DNA of 64,000 nucleotides from Pontibacter pamirensis (GCF_010015475.1 NZ_SSNI01000029.1:22108-86107), one strand, 5' to 3'; counted from the stretch's first letter, positions 53,088 through 62,318 are shown. Notes: a model not told the origin generated them from the letters alone. Numbers and translations: made by a program.

Positions 53088-53233
53088 AGGGCCGTTTCAT
53101 TCTACATTTTGTCATCCTGTAAAGGATCTTGTGGGCCAGTAGCGAGAGCTTAACCTCCCGGGGGTAGGGGTCTTCTATATATACCAAGTTTCTTAACAGA
53201 ATGACAGTGAAATTCTTAGAATGAAACGGCCCT
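53088..53233. repeat. MITE-like element with nested inverted repeats
   Basis: AGGGCCGTTTCATTCTA (53088-53104) and its exact complement (53217-53233) bound a 146-base unit. Inside, TGTCATCCTGTAAAGGATCT (from 53111) is mirrored by sequence ending AACAGAATGACA near 53207, with about 17 of 22 matching bases. There is no coding sequence. It resembles small non-autonomous or REP-type elements common in this phylum. Confidence 0.7.
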
Positions 53234-53351
53234 ACCCTCAAGGAGACAATTTCTCAAGAAGAGATGCGTTTGCAGAAAAGTTATGGAACAAGATAAGGTT
53301 TGAAGACTTGCGCTAGTGGAATGGTCAATAGAGCAACCCTGCCTTTACAAG

Positions 53352-56237
53352 CTACAGTACAACAGGCGCTCCTCCTTCTACCCTGCTCCTGCTAACGTCG
53401 TTGCTGCTATGCGCCAGGCAGTCATCCAGCAGGTATAGGATGGATTGATAGTTATTTCCGACAGCTTCTGACATAGCCATCTCGCAGGTTCTGGCGCTGG
53501 AGTAATAGCCGTCGTAGATTTGCTGCTTTACTTCCTGCGCTTCCGGGAAGGTGGCAGATTGTGTGAGTTCCGGCACCAAAAAGCCTCTGTCGCCGGCCAT
53601 GCCACAACAGCCTGCCTGCACCGGCACGGTTACCTCCTGCGCCAGTTGCTTTGCGATATTCACGAACTTTGCCTCCAGCCCCATCTTCTGCAGCGAGCAA
53701 ACCGGATGCAACACCACCCGTCCTTTCTTTTTTAGCGCTTTAGCCTGCGGCAGCAGAAAATCGGCTATATAGTCAATGCTGTCGATGATTCGGAGCGCGT
53801 CGAACTTTTGCTGGTTTTCCGGCGAAAGCGCTGGCCGGCAGTTTTGCAGGGTATGCGTGCAGGACGTTATATCCAGCACAAGCGGCAGCCTTCCGGCATC
53901 CGTCCACTGCCACACCTTTTCAATGGTGTCGTTCACTGTGAACGTATAGGCTTTGCTATACCCTTTAGAGGAAAAAATCTGGCCGCAGCAGCCCCCATTT
54001 ATATTCTGTGGAATCAGGAAGCGGATACCCGCTTTCTCTGACACACTGCTGAACGTCTCCACAATACTTTTTTTGTTTCCTTCTGAGTTTCCCATGGTCC
54101 GGGAAATGCAGGTAGGGAAATACACGACCGCAGCATGTGCTTTTGAGCCAGCTGCTTTGGCAATATGCGCTGCTATGTCCGGAGCAGGAGCGAGTTGGTC
54201 TGACCACAGCGGGAAAGCAGGAAGCACGTCTTTTACGCCCTTTGTCAGCTTTGCCAGCGTATGCGCCCCCAGCAGTTTGTTGACTCCGGCACCTGCCTGT
54301 AACCCAACTTTAACCACCCAGGTTATGGGTTTAAAGTTTTTAGCCACCAGCAGCGCCACGTTATTCGCAAAATCGCTGTGGTTCTCCCTCCGAAGCCGCT
54401 TTACCAGGTCGCCTGTGTTGATGTCGACGGGGCAGGCGGTGGCGCATAAGCCGTCCACGGCGCAGGTGTCCAGCCCGTCGTACTGGTACTGCTGCAGAAG
54501 TTCTTTATGCTGCTTTTTATCTCCCTGCCTCTTCAGCTTCAGCAGCTCTCTCCTGACAACAATCCTTCTCCTGGGCGTAAGGGTTATGTTCCGGCTGGGG
54601 CATTTATGCTCGCAGAAGCCGCATTCCATACACTTATCCACTTCCGGCTCCACCTTGGGCAGGTCTTTTAGGTTTTGGATGTGTGCGTTTTTGTCGTGGT
54701 TGATTATCACACCAGGGTTAAGCAGATTATCAGGATCAATGATCTGCTTGAGCGTTTTCATGATTTGATACACCTCACTCCCCCACTCTGTCTCCACAAA
54801 AGGAGCCATGTTACGGCCTGTGCCATGTTCTGCCTTTAAAGCACCGTTATATTTCTTCACCACCAGGGCCACAACCTCCTGCAGGAAGCGGTCATACCGC
54901 TCAATTTCGGCTGGCGTGTCGAATGCCTGGGTGACCACAAAATGGATGTTGCCGTCTTTGGCGTGGCCGAAGATGATGGCTTTGTCATACCCATGCACCT
55001 TAAAGAGCGCCTGCAGGTCCAGAATGGCATCGCCGAGCTTTTCAACCGGGAAAGCAATGTCTTCGAGTATAACGGTTGTGCCGCTTGCTCTGACAGCTCC
55101 CACCGCCGGGAACATGCCTTTACGCACTTTCCATAAAAGCGCCTGCTCACTGGGATCCACAGTAAACACAGGCTGGTTCAGCAGCGAAAGCTCCGGGGAA
55201 ACTGAGATAAAAACAGCTATCTTTTCCTGCACCTCCTCCTGGTTGTTTCCTTGGTATTCCACCAGCAGGGCAGCCGCCGTTTCAGGCAACGTACTTATCT
55301 CTGCTGGCACGCCTGCCATGTGCTCTACCGACCGCAGCGAAGCTCTGTCCATCAACTCTACCGCTTCCGCTCCGGATACTGTCAGAGGCACAATCGCCTG
55401 GCATGCCGCGTAAATATCAGGGAAGTACATCAGGGCAGTAGACTTGGCCGGGTAATCCGGCACTGTGCGCAGAACGGCTTCTGAGATAAAACCCAGCGTA
55501 CCTTCGGCACCAATTAAAAGATGCGCCAGAATATCCAGCGGATGTTCATAATCAATAAAAGCATTTACGGAATAGCCAACCGTGTTTTTGGTTTTATACT
55601 TGTGCCGGATAATCTCGTGCAGTGTGGGGCTGTTTCTCACCTGGTCCCGCAACGCCTGAAGCTGCCGGTACAGCTCCGGGCACTCGGTGCCGAACCGGTC
55701 GTAATCCGCGGCTGCTTCGGTGGAGAAGGCGTTGCCGTTCGGCAGCATAAACCGGATATACCTGGTGGTATGGTAAGAGTTCTTGCTCACGCCACAGCAC
55801 ATACCACTGGCGTTGTTCGACAGGATGCCGCCCATCATGGCAGAATTGATACTGGCAGGGTCCGGGCCAATCTTTTGTTTATACTTCCGCAGGAACGCGT
55901 TTACAATAGCCCCTATCACACCAGGCTGCACCCGCACCAGCGCGCCCTCTTCCTCCACCACCACCTTATTCCAGAACTGGCTCAGGTCAACCAGTATACC
56001 ATCTGTTATAGACTGGCCAGAAAGGCTTGTGCCAGCCGCACGAAAGGTAACTGGTATTTTGTGTTGATGAGAAAGTGCAAAAAGGGCCCTTACCTCTTCC
56101 TCCGAAACAGGCTGCACCACAGCTTCTGGCCTCAGATAATAAAAGCCCGCATCAGAAGCGTAAGACACGACATCGATGAGCCGTGATTTAATCCGCGCTT
56201 TTGGCAGAATAGTTTCCAAAAGCTTATCTATCTTCAT
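53352..56237 (-). CDS. FAD/Fe-S D-2-hydroxyacid (D-lactate/glycolate) dehydrogenase, GlcD-GlcF-type fusion
   Basis: The protein has 961 residues. The N-terminal FAD domain (PCMH type) has TFRAAGTSLSGQSITDG and GPDPASINSAMMGGILSNNA. The substrate domain follows with HAKDGNIHFVV and KAEHGTGRNMAPFV. Near residue 535 lies a ferredoxin domain with two [4Fe-4S] motifs (CMECGFCEHKCP; CAVDGLCATACP). The C-terminal part carries two CCG-type cysteine clusters (INGGCCGQIF; QAGCCGMAGD). The layout fits quinone-linked D-lactate or D-2-hydroxyglutarate dehydrogenases. The gene follows a Na+/solute symporter gene by 15 bases, so the symporter probably imports its substrate. No signal peptide; it is likely on the inner face of the membrane. 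Confidence 0.92.
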   Translation of the reverse strand: MKIDKLLETILPKARIKSRLIDVVSYASDAGFYYLRPEAVVQPVSEEEVRALFALSHQHKIPVTFRAAGTSLSGQSITDGILVDLSQFWNKVVVEEEGALVRVQPGVIGAIVNAFLRKYKQKIGPDPASINSAMMGGILSNNASGMCCGVSKNSYHTTRYIRFMLPNGNAFSTEAAADYDRFGTECPELYRQLQALRDQVRNSPTLHEIIRHKYKTKNTVGYSVNAFIDYEHPLDILAHLLIGAEGTLGFISEAVLRTVPDYPAKSTALMYFPDIYAACQAIVPLTVSGAEAVELMDRASLRSVEHMAGVPAEISTLPETAAALLVEYQGNNQEEVQEKIAVFISVSPELSLLNQPVFTVDPSEQALLWKVRKGMFPAVGAVRASGTTVILEDIAFPVEKLGDAILDLQALFKVHGYDKAIIFGHAKDGNIHFVVTQAFDTPAEIERYDRFLQEVVALVVKKYNGALKAEHGTGRNMAPFVETEWGSEVYQIMKTLKQIIDPDNLLNPGVIINHDKNAHIQNLKDLPKVEPEVDKCMECGFCEHKCPSRNITLTPRRRIVVRRELLKLKRQGDKKQHKELLQQYQYDGLDTCAVDGLCATACPVDINTGDLVKRLRRENHSDFANNVALLVAKNFKPITWVVKVGLQAGAGVNKLLGAHTLAKLTKGVKDVLPAFPLWSDQLAPAPDIAAHIAKAAGSKAHAAVVYFPTCISRTMGNSEGNKKSIVETFSSVSEKAGIRFLIPQNINGGCCGQIFSSKGYSKAYTFTVNDTIEKVWQWTDAGRLPLVLDITSCTHTLQNCRPALSPENQQKFDALRIIDSIDYIADFLLPQAKALKKKGRVVLHPVCSLQKMGLEAKFVNIAKQLAQEVTVPVQAGCCGMAGDRGFLVPELTQSATFPEAQEVKQQIYDGYYSSARTCEMAMSEAVGNNYQSILYLLDDCLAHSSNDVSRSRVEGGAPVVL

Positions 56238-56252
56238 AAAGGAAGGTAAAGA

Positions 56253-57782
56253 TTAATAGGTTGTTTGTTTTTGTTTTGCGCCTTGTTCATCTACGTTTAG
56301 CAGCATCTCGGTCAGGCCCACGCTGCCCGGCTTGCTGGTGATGAGCAATAGTATAAACGTAATGGCCGCGTTCAATATTATAAGCTCAAAGCCCAAGGCA
56401 TAGCCTGTCCAGGCAACGGAGTTACTATCGATGACATACGTGATAGCAGGGGAAATAAGGCAGATAAAGGGCACGAACCTGTCTTTCACTGACCGCTTGT
56501 TTGCCATTCCGAAAGCAAACAGCCCGAGCAGCGGACCATACGTATAGCCGGCTGCCCTGAAGATTGCATTGACGACCGAGTCGTCGTTTATCACCCGGAA
56601 AACAAGAATCACCAAAAGCATGATAACAGAGAAAGCCACGTGCACAATGTGCCGGGTACGAATCAAACCTGCATCATTTTTATCTTCTTTTTTATCAAAA
56701 CCCAAAAAATCGACACAGAAAGAGGTTGTTAAAGCCGTTAAGGCAGAGTCCGTGGTAGCAAAGGTTGCAGCAGTTAAGCCCAGCATGAAAACAATGGCCG
56801 GGATGATGTTCAAGTGGTTCAGCGCGATTTCCGGGAACAGGTGATCGGGTGTTCTAAGGGCAGTAACATCAATACCATTGGCTCCTGCATACTGGTAGAG
56901 GAGTGCGCCTACGCTCAGGAAAAAGATGTTGATGAAGACGAACACCACCGTGAACGTCAGCATATTCATTTGGGCTTCGCGGATATTTTTGCAGCTCAGG
57001 TTCTTTTGCATTAGGTCCTGGTCCAGCCCGGTCATGGCGATTGTCACGAAAATGCCCCCGAAGAAATGCTTCAGGAAATGGGTTTTGTTCCCCATAAAGT
57101 CTTCCCAGAAAAACATCTTAGAGTATGAGCTTTCCTTTACAGCTTCAAAGGTTTCCATCAGGTTCATGTTCAGGCTCCTGGAAATAAACCAGATAGACAG
57201 AAGCACCGAGGAGAGCAGGAAAACAGTCTGAAGTGTATCTGTGATAACAATCGTTTTGAGGCCGCCCCGATGGGTATAGAGCCAGATAAGCACCAGGCAG
57301 ATGGCAACGGTAGCCACAAACGGAACATTCCAGGCATCAAAAATAAACTTCTGCAATACAATGGCTACCAGGTAAAGCCTGAAAGCAGATCCAATAACAC
57401 GGGACACCAGGAAGATCATGGCGCCGGACTTATAACTCCAGTAACCCAGACGTTTCTCCAGGTAAGTATAGATAGAGATCAAGTTTAGGCGGTAGTAGAG
57501 CGGCAGCAGGATAGTAGCTATCAGCACAAAGCCAACGGCATTGCCCAGCACAAACTGAAAATACCCAAAGCTGCTGTTGGCCACAGCCCCCGGCACCGAG
57601 ATAAAGGTAACGCCAGACAAAGCGGTACCAATCATACCAAAGGCAACGAAGTACCATTTGGAATTACGGTTGGCAATAAAAAAGCTGGAGTTATCGGACG
57701 CGCCTCTGGAAGTGAGGTAGGAAATACCTATCAACACGACAAAATAACCTATCAGGAAAGACAGAAGAACTATTGGAGACAT
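56253..57782 (-). CDS. Sodium:solute symporter (SSS family)
   Basis: The protein has 509 residues with about 13 predicted membrane helices. Characteristic parts are FFIANRNSKWYFVAFGMIGT and ALSGVTFISVPGAVANSSFG in the first helices, GGLKTIVITDTLQTVFLL in the middle (the SSS signature region), and AATFATTDSALTALTTSFC for sodium binding. The family imports sugars, amino acids or carboxylates with Na+. It is 15 bases upstream of the D-2-hydroxyacid dehydrogenase gene on the same strand, so uptake of a hydroxyacid such as lactate or glycolate is a reasonable guess. The gene is complete. Confidence 0.92.
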   Translation of the reverse strand: MSPIVLLSFLIGYFVVLIGISYLTSRGASDNSSFFIANRNSKWYFVAFGMIGTALSGVTFISVPGAVANSSFGYFQFVLGNAVGFVLIATILLPLYYRLNLISIYTYLEKRLGYWSYKSGAMIFLVSRVIGSAFRLYLVAIVLQKFIFDAWNVPFVATVAICLVLIWLYTHRGGLKTIVITDTLQTVFLLSSVLLSIWFISRSLNMNLMETFEAVKESSYSKMFFWEDFMGNKTHFLKHFFGGIFVTIAMTGLDQDLMQKNLSCKNIREAQMNMLTFTVVFVFINIFFLSVGALLYQYAGANGIDVTALRTPDHLFPEIALNHLNIIPAIVFMLGLTAATFATTDSALTALTTSFCVDFLGFDKKEDKNDAGLIRTRHIVHVAFSVIMLLVILVFRVINDDSVVNAIFRAAGYTYGPLLGLFAFGMANKRSVKDRFVPFICLISPAITYVIDSNSVAWTGYALGFELIILNAAITFILLLITSKPGSVGLTEMLLNVDEQGAKQKQTTY

Positions 57783-58001
57783 AGGTTTATTTATTCAAAA
57801 GGAAATTAGAAACTCCTGCTGCAGGCAGCGTTCGTTCCAGGTAACAGACGTTTTAGCAAGTATAAACAGATATAATTGGCTTACCTACTCTACTGCCTTA
57901 GAAATTAGCCCAAGAAGCCTAAGGTGAAATAGTCATGATACAATCTGACAGTTTGATTAATTTGAGTGTGACGCATTTCATTAACTAAACCCGATTATAT
58001 C
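57783..58001. other. Intergenic region left of the IS481 remnant
   Basis: No gene was recognised. TGACAGTTTGATTAATTTG near 57946 could be the old left end of the IS481-like element, but only one end can be seen. Confidence 0.3.
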
Positions 58002-58193
58002 ATGACCACTTAAGACAAAATTATCAAAAACAAATAAGGTTTGCTATACCTGGCCGAGATGCTTGGTAACGTGTCCAAAGCATGTAAGGAGATGGGTTAC
58101 AGCAGGGACTCCTTTTATCGTTTCCATCAACTCTACGAGCAAGGCGACACTGGAATTATTACGTTTTGCTGGAGAGAAGGTGCCGGATAAGCG
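58002..58193 (+). pseudogene. N-terminal remnant of an IS481-family transposase
   Basis: From the ATG at 58002 the frame reads MTT-stop-DKIIKNK-stop-GLLYLAEMLGNVSKACKEMG, then YSRDSFYRFHQLYEQGDTG and a stop after REGAG. The HTH segment is typical of IS481 transposases. Two nonsense codons (TAA at 58011-58013 and 58032-58034) and the loss of the catalytic domain make it inactive. It is the only evidence of this element. The remainder to 58343 shows no recognisable reading frame. Confidence 0.72.
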
Positions 58194-58343
58194 GCCTATA
58201 GATAAAACAGAAAACATATCCGCCTGCTCATACCTTCGGCAGCTTCATGGCAACGGTGATGTATATTATGTGCAGGTGGCTCTTGCTTTTATGAACCAAT
58301 TTTCTGAGCGCAACGGTAAAAGGTAGAATAAACCAGGAAGTGT

Positions 58344-58712
58344 ATGATAATGAAAGCAAATGTTCAACACCATGATTTCTTTGGCTCTGCCGCTGCCGAC
58401 ATAAGCAACAACACAAACCTTCAGAAGTTTCTAGAATCAAAGAGAGTGGATACAACAAGATATGAAGCAGTCGGGGCTGGATTCAACGGCGGGCATGAAG
58501 GCTCTTTCTCAGGCTTTATAATTTGCAAAGACAAGCAAAAGTCTACTGAGGACAGAGATCATATTATAAGGCTGTCTTTCGAAGAGGCAATAAGCAAAGA
58601 TGAGTTCTTTTCTTTGTTTAAGCGATTCGAAGTGCTCATTGCATCGAAGGATGGCGGTTATGGTATAGCAGAAGTTAACGGAGAGTTAATTGTTTCTAAG
58701 GATGAAGCATAA
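58344..58712 (+). CDS. Small conserved-looking protein of unknown function
   Basis: The protein has 122 residues with no signal peptide or membrane segment. It has FFGSAAADISNNTNLQKFLE, GAGFNGGHEGSFSGFIICKD and a C-terminal helix pair around SKDEFFSLFKRFEVLIASKD. I do not recognise the family. It is plus-strand, alone, and begins in the debris of an IS481 element. The stop codon lies inside a perfect 17-bp hairpin. A function cannot be given. Codon use looks ordinary, so it is probably a real gene. Confidence 0.55.
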   Translation: MIMKANVQHHDFFGSAAADISNNTNLQKFLESKRVDTTRYEAVGAGFNGGHEGSFSGFIICKDKQKSTEDRDHIIRLSFEEAISKDEFFSLFKRFEVLIASKDGGYGIAEVNGELIVSKDEA

Positions 58713-58747
58713 GTTTAAGGAAGGGCAGCACCTTCCTTAAACTTATG
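58708..58747 (+). terminator. Perfect 17-bp hairpin overlapping the stop codon of the small gene
   Basis: CATAAGTTTAAGGAAGG (58708-58724) and its exact complement (58731-58747) flank a 6-base loop. The stop codon TAA at 58710-58712 lies in the first arm. No T-run follows, so termination is possible but not assured. Confidence 0.55.
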
Positions 58748-58836
58748 CCACCTTGCCATCAGGAGGCAAGCAGTAGCTTATCCAAAGCAACAAGATTAGA
58801 AATCACTGTCACTTTCATCGCTGTGTTGCGCTAACG

Positions 58837-59151
58837 TTAAAAATTTACCCAATCAGCCTCCGCATTAGACTCGATCAGAAAGTCCAGGTATTCATTCAGG
58901 GATAGCTCAATAAACTCGTTGATGTCGAGGCTGTTTGTCAGGGGGTCATACCATGCCAGGAAATTGAAGTACCTTCCCTTCAGCCTTTGGCTGCCTGTCA
59001 TCTCCACCAGCGCATTAGGCTTTCCCATCTCGGCCCATGTGGCCTTGCCCCGGCTTATCAAACCCGCGATATCCGTTTCTAACTGTAACCGCTGCCCCTC
59101 TGTCAGACGGTGCCGTTCGGCTAATGTGCCGCTTGCTTCTATTCTATCCAT
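58837..59151 (-). CDS. Small protein of unknown function
   Basis: The protein has 104 residues, with no signal peptide. It is partly helical (LTEGQRLQLETDIAGLISRG), then shows RLKGRYFNFLAWYDPLTNSL and a C-terminal acidic helix (DINEFIELSLNEYLDFLIES). I do not recognise the family. It is converging with the 122-residue gene at 58344. It has 90 bases to the hairpin of that gene. No function is proposed; the composition suggests a real, soluble protein. Confidence 0.5.
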   Translation of the reverse strand: MDRIEASGTLAERHRLTEGQRLQLETDIAGLISRGKATWAEMGKPNALVEMTGSQRLKGRYFNFLAWYDPLTNSLDINEFIELSLNEYLDFLIESNAEADWVNF

Positions 59152-59545
59152 TTTTTATTCAGTTAATATGCTGAATATATAATATAAAAATCAATACAGA
59201 AAGCTTATTATATTAAATATTTTTCAACCATATAAATATTTGTTTGCGAAACAAGTAAAAATAGAAAGAATACAAATAAAAACGCCCTCTCAGAAGAGAA
59301 GGCATTTTGTTACATGAAACAAATTGCATGTGTTGAGATAGAAATCAATTCCTCCAGGTTCATCACATCAGGATACGGCTACAGGAGCACCCTCCGCTCA
59401 ATTTCATAGACTAAGCCAATCCGGGTAACTTCCGGAAATCGTTATACTTCAGTAAAGAGCCTGCCTGTGTAACAGAGAATTACAATGCACCCCATTTCAG
59501 TACACCAGAAAAGTTCTGTTCTCTGACCCTTTGGCTATGACTGTA
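59152..59545. other. Intergenic region with terminator of the ROK gene
   Basis: These 394 bases hold no gene. GCCCTCTC (59284-59291) and GAGAAGGC (59296-59303), one G-T pair, form a stem that runs on the minus strand into TTTTTATTTG. It is the likely terminator of the ROK-kinase transcript, about 240 bases downstream of its stop. Confidence 0.6.
59278..59308 (-). terminator. Terminator downstream of the ROK kinase gene
   Basis: Stem GCCCTCTC/GAGAAGGC with loop AGAA and flanking A/T pairs; T-rich tail GTTTTTATTTG on the minus strand. The distance from the ROK stop (about 240 bases) makes assignment to that gene tentative. Confidence 0.65.
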
Positions 59546-60514
59546 TTAATTTCTGATTTCCCACGCCAGGGCACTGGCACCCAGGATAGCAGCATCCGCT
59601 TCTTTTAGTTCGCTGAAATTTAATGCTACCTTGTTCTTAAAGACAGCCAGCAGGTTCTTTTCCATGTGTTCCCGCACGGGGTCCATAATTAAGTTGCCGG
59701 CCTTGGTCACACCGCCAAAGAGGATAATGGCTTCCGGGGATGAAAACATCACAAAATTGGCCAGTGCTTCACCCAGTATCTGGCCGGTAAAGCGATAGAC
59801 TTCTTTTGCTACTTCATCGCCTTGCATGGCACATTCATATACTGCTTTAGAGTCAATAGCCTCTAGGGGGTATTGTTGCAACAAGCTTTCCCTGCCTGTT
59901 TCTGCCATCATTTCCCTTGCCGTAAGGGTTATGCCTGTGGCCGAAGCATAAGCCTCCAAAGTACCAAGCACTCCGGTAGACCAATGCTCCCTTCCGCCGG
60001 GGCGTATAATGGTATGGCCCAATTCACCGGCAAAGCCATCATGTCCATAAATCAATTGCCCGCCAGATACAATGCCACTGCCCACTCCGGTACCCAGGGT
60101 AATAACAATAAAGTCTTTCATGCCTCTTGCCGCGCCATACATCATTTCGCCTACTGCAGCGGCATTAGCATCATTGGTGATGGAACACGGCAAGCCAAAC
60201 TGTTCGCTAATCATACTGGCGAAAGGAACAACGCCTTTCCAGTTCAAATTAGGAGAGTACTCAATAGAACCGGTGAAGTAGTTAGCATTGGGAGCTCCAA
60301 TACCAATTCCTTTGATGTTTTCCTTACCTACCTCATCAATGATCGGAGAGAAAACAGCGTATAAGGCATCTACGAACGCTTCTGCTGTTTCGTATTTGCT
60401 GGTAGACATTCTGCCGCTGTGGGTAATATCTCCGCGGTGGTTTACGATGCCGTATTTGGTGTTGGTACCCCCAATATCCACACCTATGGCGTATTGTTGT
60501 AAGTTATTGTTCAT
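59546..60514 (-). CDS. ROK-family sugar kinase (glucokinase-like) without the usual Cys zinc motif
   Basis: The protein has 322 residues. The phosphate-binding start is YAIGVDIGGTNTKYGIV (8-24), followed by KGIGIGAPNANYFTG, CSITNDANAAAVGEMMYGAA (catalytic Asp in NDANA) and VITLGTGVGSGIV. The region that in most ROK kinases reads CGCGxxGCLE is here GREHWSTGVLGTLEAY: His before it is kept (GHTIIRPGG), but all the usual Cys are replaced. ROK glucokinases phosphorylate glucose or related hexoses in the cytoplasm. It follows an exported Gfo/Idh gene by 37 bases on the same strand. The unusual site may reflect a zinc-free form. Substrate unknown. Confidence 0.88.
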   Translation of the reverse strand: MNNNLQQYAIGVDIGGTNTKYGIVNHRGDITHSGRMSTSKYETAEAFVDALYAVFSPIIDEVGKENIKGIGIGAPNANYFTGSIEYSPNLNWKGVVPFASMISEQFGLPCSITNDANAAAVGEMMYGAARGMKDFIVITLGTGVGSGIVSGGQLIYGHDGFAGELGHTIIRPGGREHWSTGVLGTLEAYASATGITLTAREMMAETGRESLLQQYPLEAIDSKAVYECAMQGDEVAKEVYRFTGQILGEALANFVMFSSPEAIILFGGVTKAGNLIMDPVREHMEKNLLAVFKNKVALNFSELKEADAAILGASALAWEIRN

Positions 60515-60551
60515 TAATTTAATATTGATGCTAGCTGCAACTTCTTAATGT

Positions 60552-61637
60552 TTATTTCAAAAATACTGTTTTATTTAATTCTGCTGACTCTTTAGCTGCC
60601 TCTAATATTTCTACGGCAGTAACATTGACGGGCAGTCCATAGAGGTCGTTATCACCCAGCGTCAGCCTGCCACTTACTACAGACGCCAGTAAAGAAAACG
60701 GGTCGGCATAGGGTTCAGGGCGTGGCTCCAGCTTCAATACCGCTTCAGGTGACTTCTCACTCAGACGCTGACGAACTGTTGTTGCATCTACGGCAACAGC
60801 ATAGCCTTTCTCTCCATAAACCTCCATATCCTTTCTGGAGAAAGGCCAGTTCCAGGAGCCCTGAATGATGCATTGGGCTTTGGGATATTGCAAGATGAGG
60901 GACGCTTCATCATCCACTTCTTTGTAAATGCCAGGCTTATTCTGATGGACTACCGCTGTTACAGAAACCGGTCTTTCTCCTTTCATAAGCCATGTCATCA
61001 GGTTTGCACCATAACACCCGAAATCCATCAAGGCCCCTGCCCCATTCTTCTGAGGGTCCGTTAGAATGTCAAGAAACTCTTTACTGACCCCGATTTCCTT
61101 TGGCCCCTGGTGCCCGTCATTTACCATAACTTTCCGCACCTCTCCCAACCTCCCCTCCTCAACCAAATCATTAACATACTGATTGCTCGCATACCAGGAC
61201 GTTTCAAAATTTGTAAGCACATGAATGGAGTACTTCGATGCAAGGGATTGGATTTCTTTTGCATCAGCGAAGGTGGTAGCAAGTGGTTTTTCCACCATCA
61301 CATGAATTTTCCTCGGAGCACATGCCCTTACCACGGCAATATGCTCACTGGTTGCTCCGAAGGTAGAAACAGCTTCCGGTTTTGCCTGGTCGAGCATTCT
61401 GTTCAGGTCACTAAAAAACAGACCTTGGTTTAGCTTATATCGCTTCGCATACTTATCCGCTAACTCCTGATTAGGCTCGTAGATCCCTACCAAAACGATA
61501 TCCTTTTTATCAGCCCTGTTGAAAATCCAGTCCACATGACCATGACTCAGACCTGCTACAGCAACTCTCACCGGCGCTTGGGCAAAGCTTTGTGTGAGAA
61601 ACAGAACACATAGAAGGGTAATAAGGTAAATTTTCAT
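60552..61637 (-). CDS. Exported Gfo/Idh/MocA-family oxidoreductase
   Basis: The protein has 361 residues. A Sec signal peptide (MKIYLITLLCVLFLTQSFAQ) is followed by the dinucleotide-binding start VRVAVAGLSHGHVDWIF. The catalytic motif is canonical: HVMVEKPLATTFADAKEI. The C-terminal domain has NGAGALMDFGCYGANLMTWL and QGSWNWPFSRKDMEVYG. Exported Gfo/Idh proteins are known for glycosidases and oxidoreductases that keep NAD tightly bound; the role here cannot be assigned. It is upstream of the ROK kinase gene by 37 bases, in a probable two-gene operon for a sugar. A 1.6-kb gene-poor region lies upstream. Confidence 0.88.
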   Translation of the reverse strand: MKIYLITLLCVLFLTQSFAQAPVRVAVAGLSHGHVDWIFNRADKKDIVLVGIYEPNQELADKYAKRYKLNQGLFFSDLNRMLDQAKPEAVSTFGATSEHIAVVRACAPRKIHVMVEKPLATTFADAKEIQSLASKYSIHVLTNFETSWYASNQYVNDLVEEGRLGEVRKVMVNDGHQGPKEIGVSKEFLDILTDPQKNGAGALMDFGCYGANLMTWLMKGERPVSVTAVVHQNKPGIYKEVDDEASLILQYPKAQCIIQGSWNWPFSRKDMEVYGEKGYAVAVDATTVRQRLSEKSPEAVLKLEPRPEPYADPFSLLASVVSGRLTLGDNDLYGLPVNVTAVEILEAAKESAELNKTVFLK

Positions 61638-62284
61638 GGCCTGCTATTTTCCTGTACAGTAAGGTAAATATAGGACAAATAAATTAATGAGGTAACAGCA
61701 AACCCTGCAGTAACGGTAGAATTAGGTATCAAACCCAACTTTTGTCCTGACGAATAGCTCCTGTTTCTACTGTGGCAGCATGATATAAAAGGAAAATGAG
61801 CCAAATACTGCTGCTAAGTATTCCGTGGCCTAATTGGGTTGGGAATATGGGTATGTTGCTGGTCGTCTTCGGGCTTGTACTTTACAGTATACCTGCACGG
61901 CAGAAGGCACTGCAGATAACTAAAGTTATGGGTATCAGGCATCGTATTTAGCACATGTAATACTCCTAAAGTAAAGTCACAAACATGTGGATAAGGCTGC
62001 AAACCTAATCAAGATGCTAGACGAAAGGCCACTTCTGTATACATAACTAGACCCAAACACTGCCTCTTCTGCTGTTTTAGTTTTGGGTGCCGCAGCTACC
62101 TGATTCTTACTCGCCTCACAAAGCCAAGAAGCGTTTTATTTGTGCATGTCTGTGTCAGCTAAGCTATATCCACAACTATTAAGCAAAACTAAGAATCTTA
62201 GAAAATATCACTACAATAACCCCGAGAGTGTGTACAATATTTTAGCAATCTGTTGTATAGGAAAAGGTATTATTAAATAAAACC
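61638..62284. other. Gene-poor decayed region
   Basis: No intact gene was found over this 650-base stretch. It contains a possible transposase remnant at 61817-61951. The rest is AT-rich with scattered stops. This is the left part of a decayed accessory segment that continues to the IS3 element. Confidence 0.45.
61817..61951 (+). pseudogene. Possible C-terminal remnant of an IS4/IS1634-like transposase
   Basis: The frame reads VGNMGMLLVVFGLVLYSIPA followed by RQKALQITK, like the helix near the end of IS1634-type DDE transposases (a short hydrophobic helix followed by basic residues). There is no upstream coding sequence. The match is by pattern only. Confidence 0.3.
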
Positions 62285-62318
62285 CCTGTGTATCAATCAG
62301 AAACACAGGATTTTTTTA
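62285..62318 (+). terminator. Intrinsic terminator in decayed region
   Basis: CCTGTGT (62285-62291) pairs with ACACAGG (62303-62309), followed by ATTTTTTTATT. A clear plus-strand terminator, but no gene upstream can be named; a small RNA or lost gene is possible. Confidence 0.7.
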
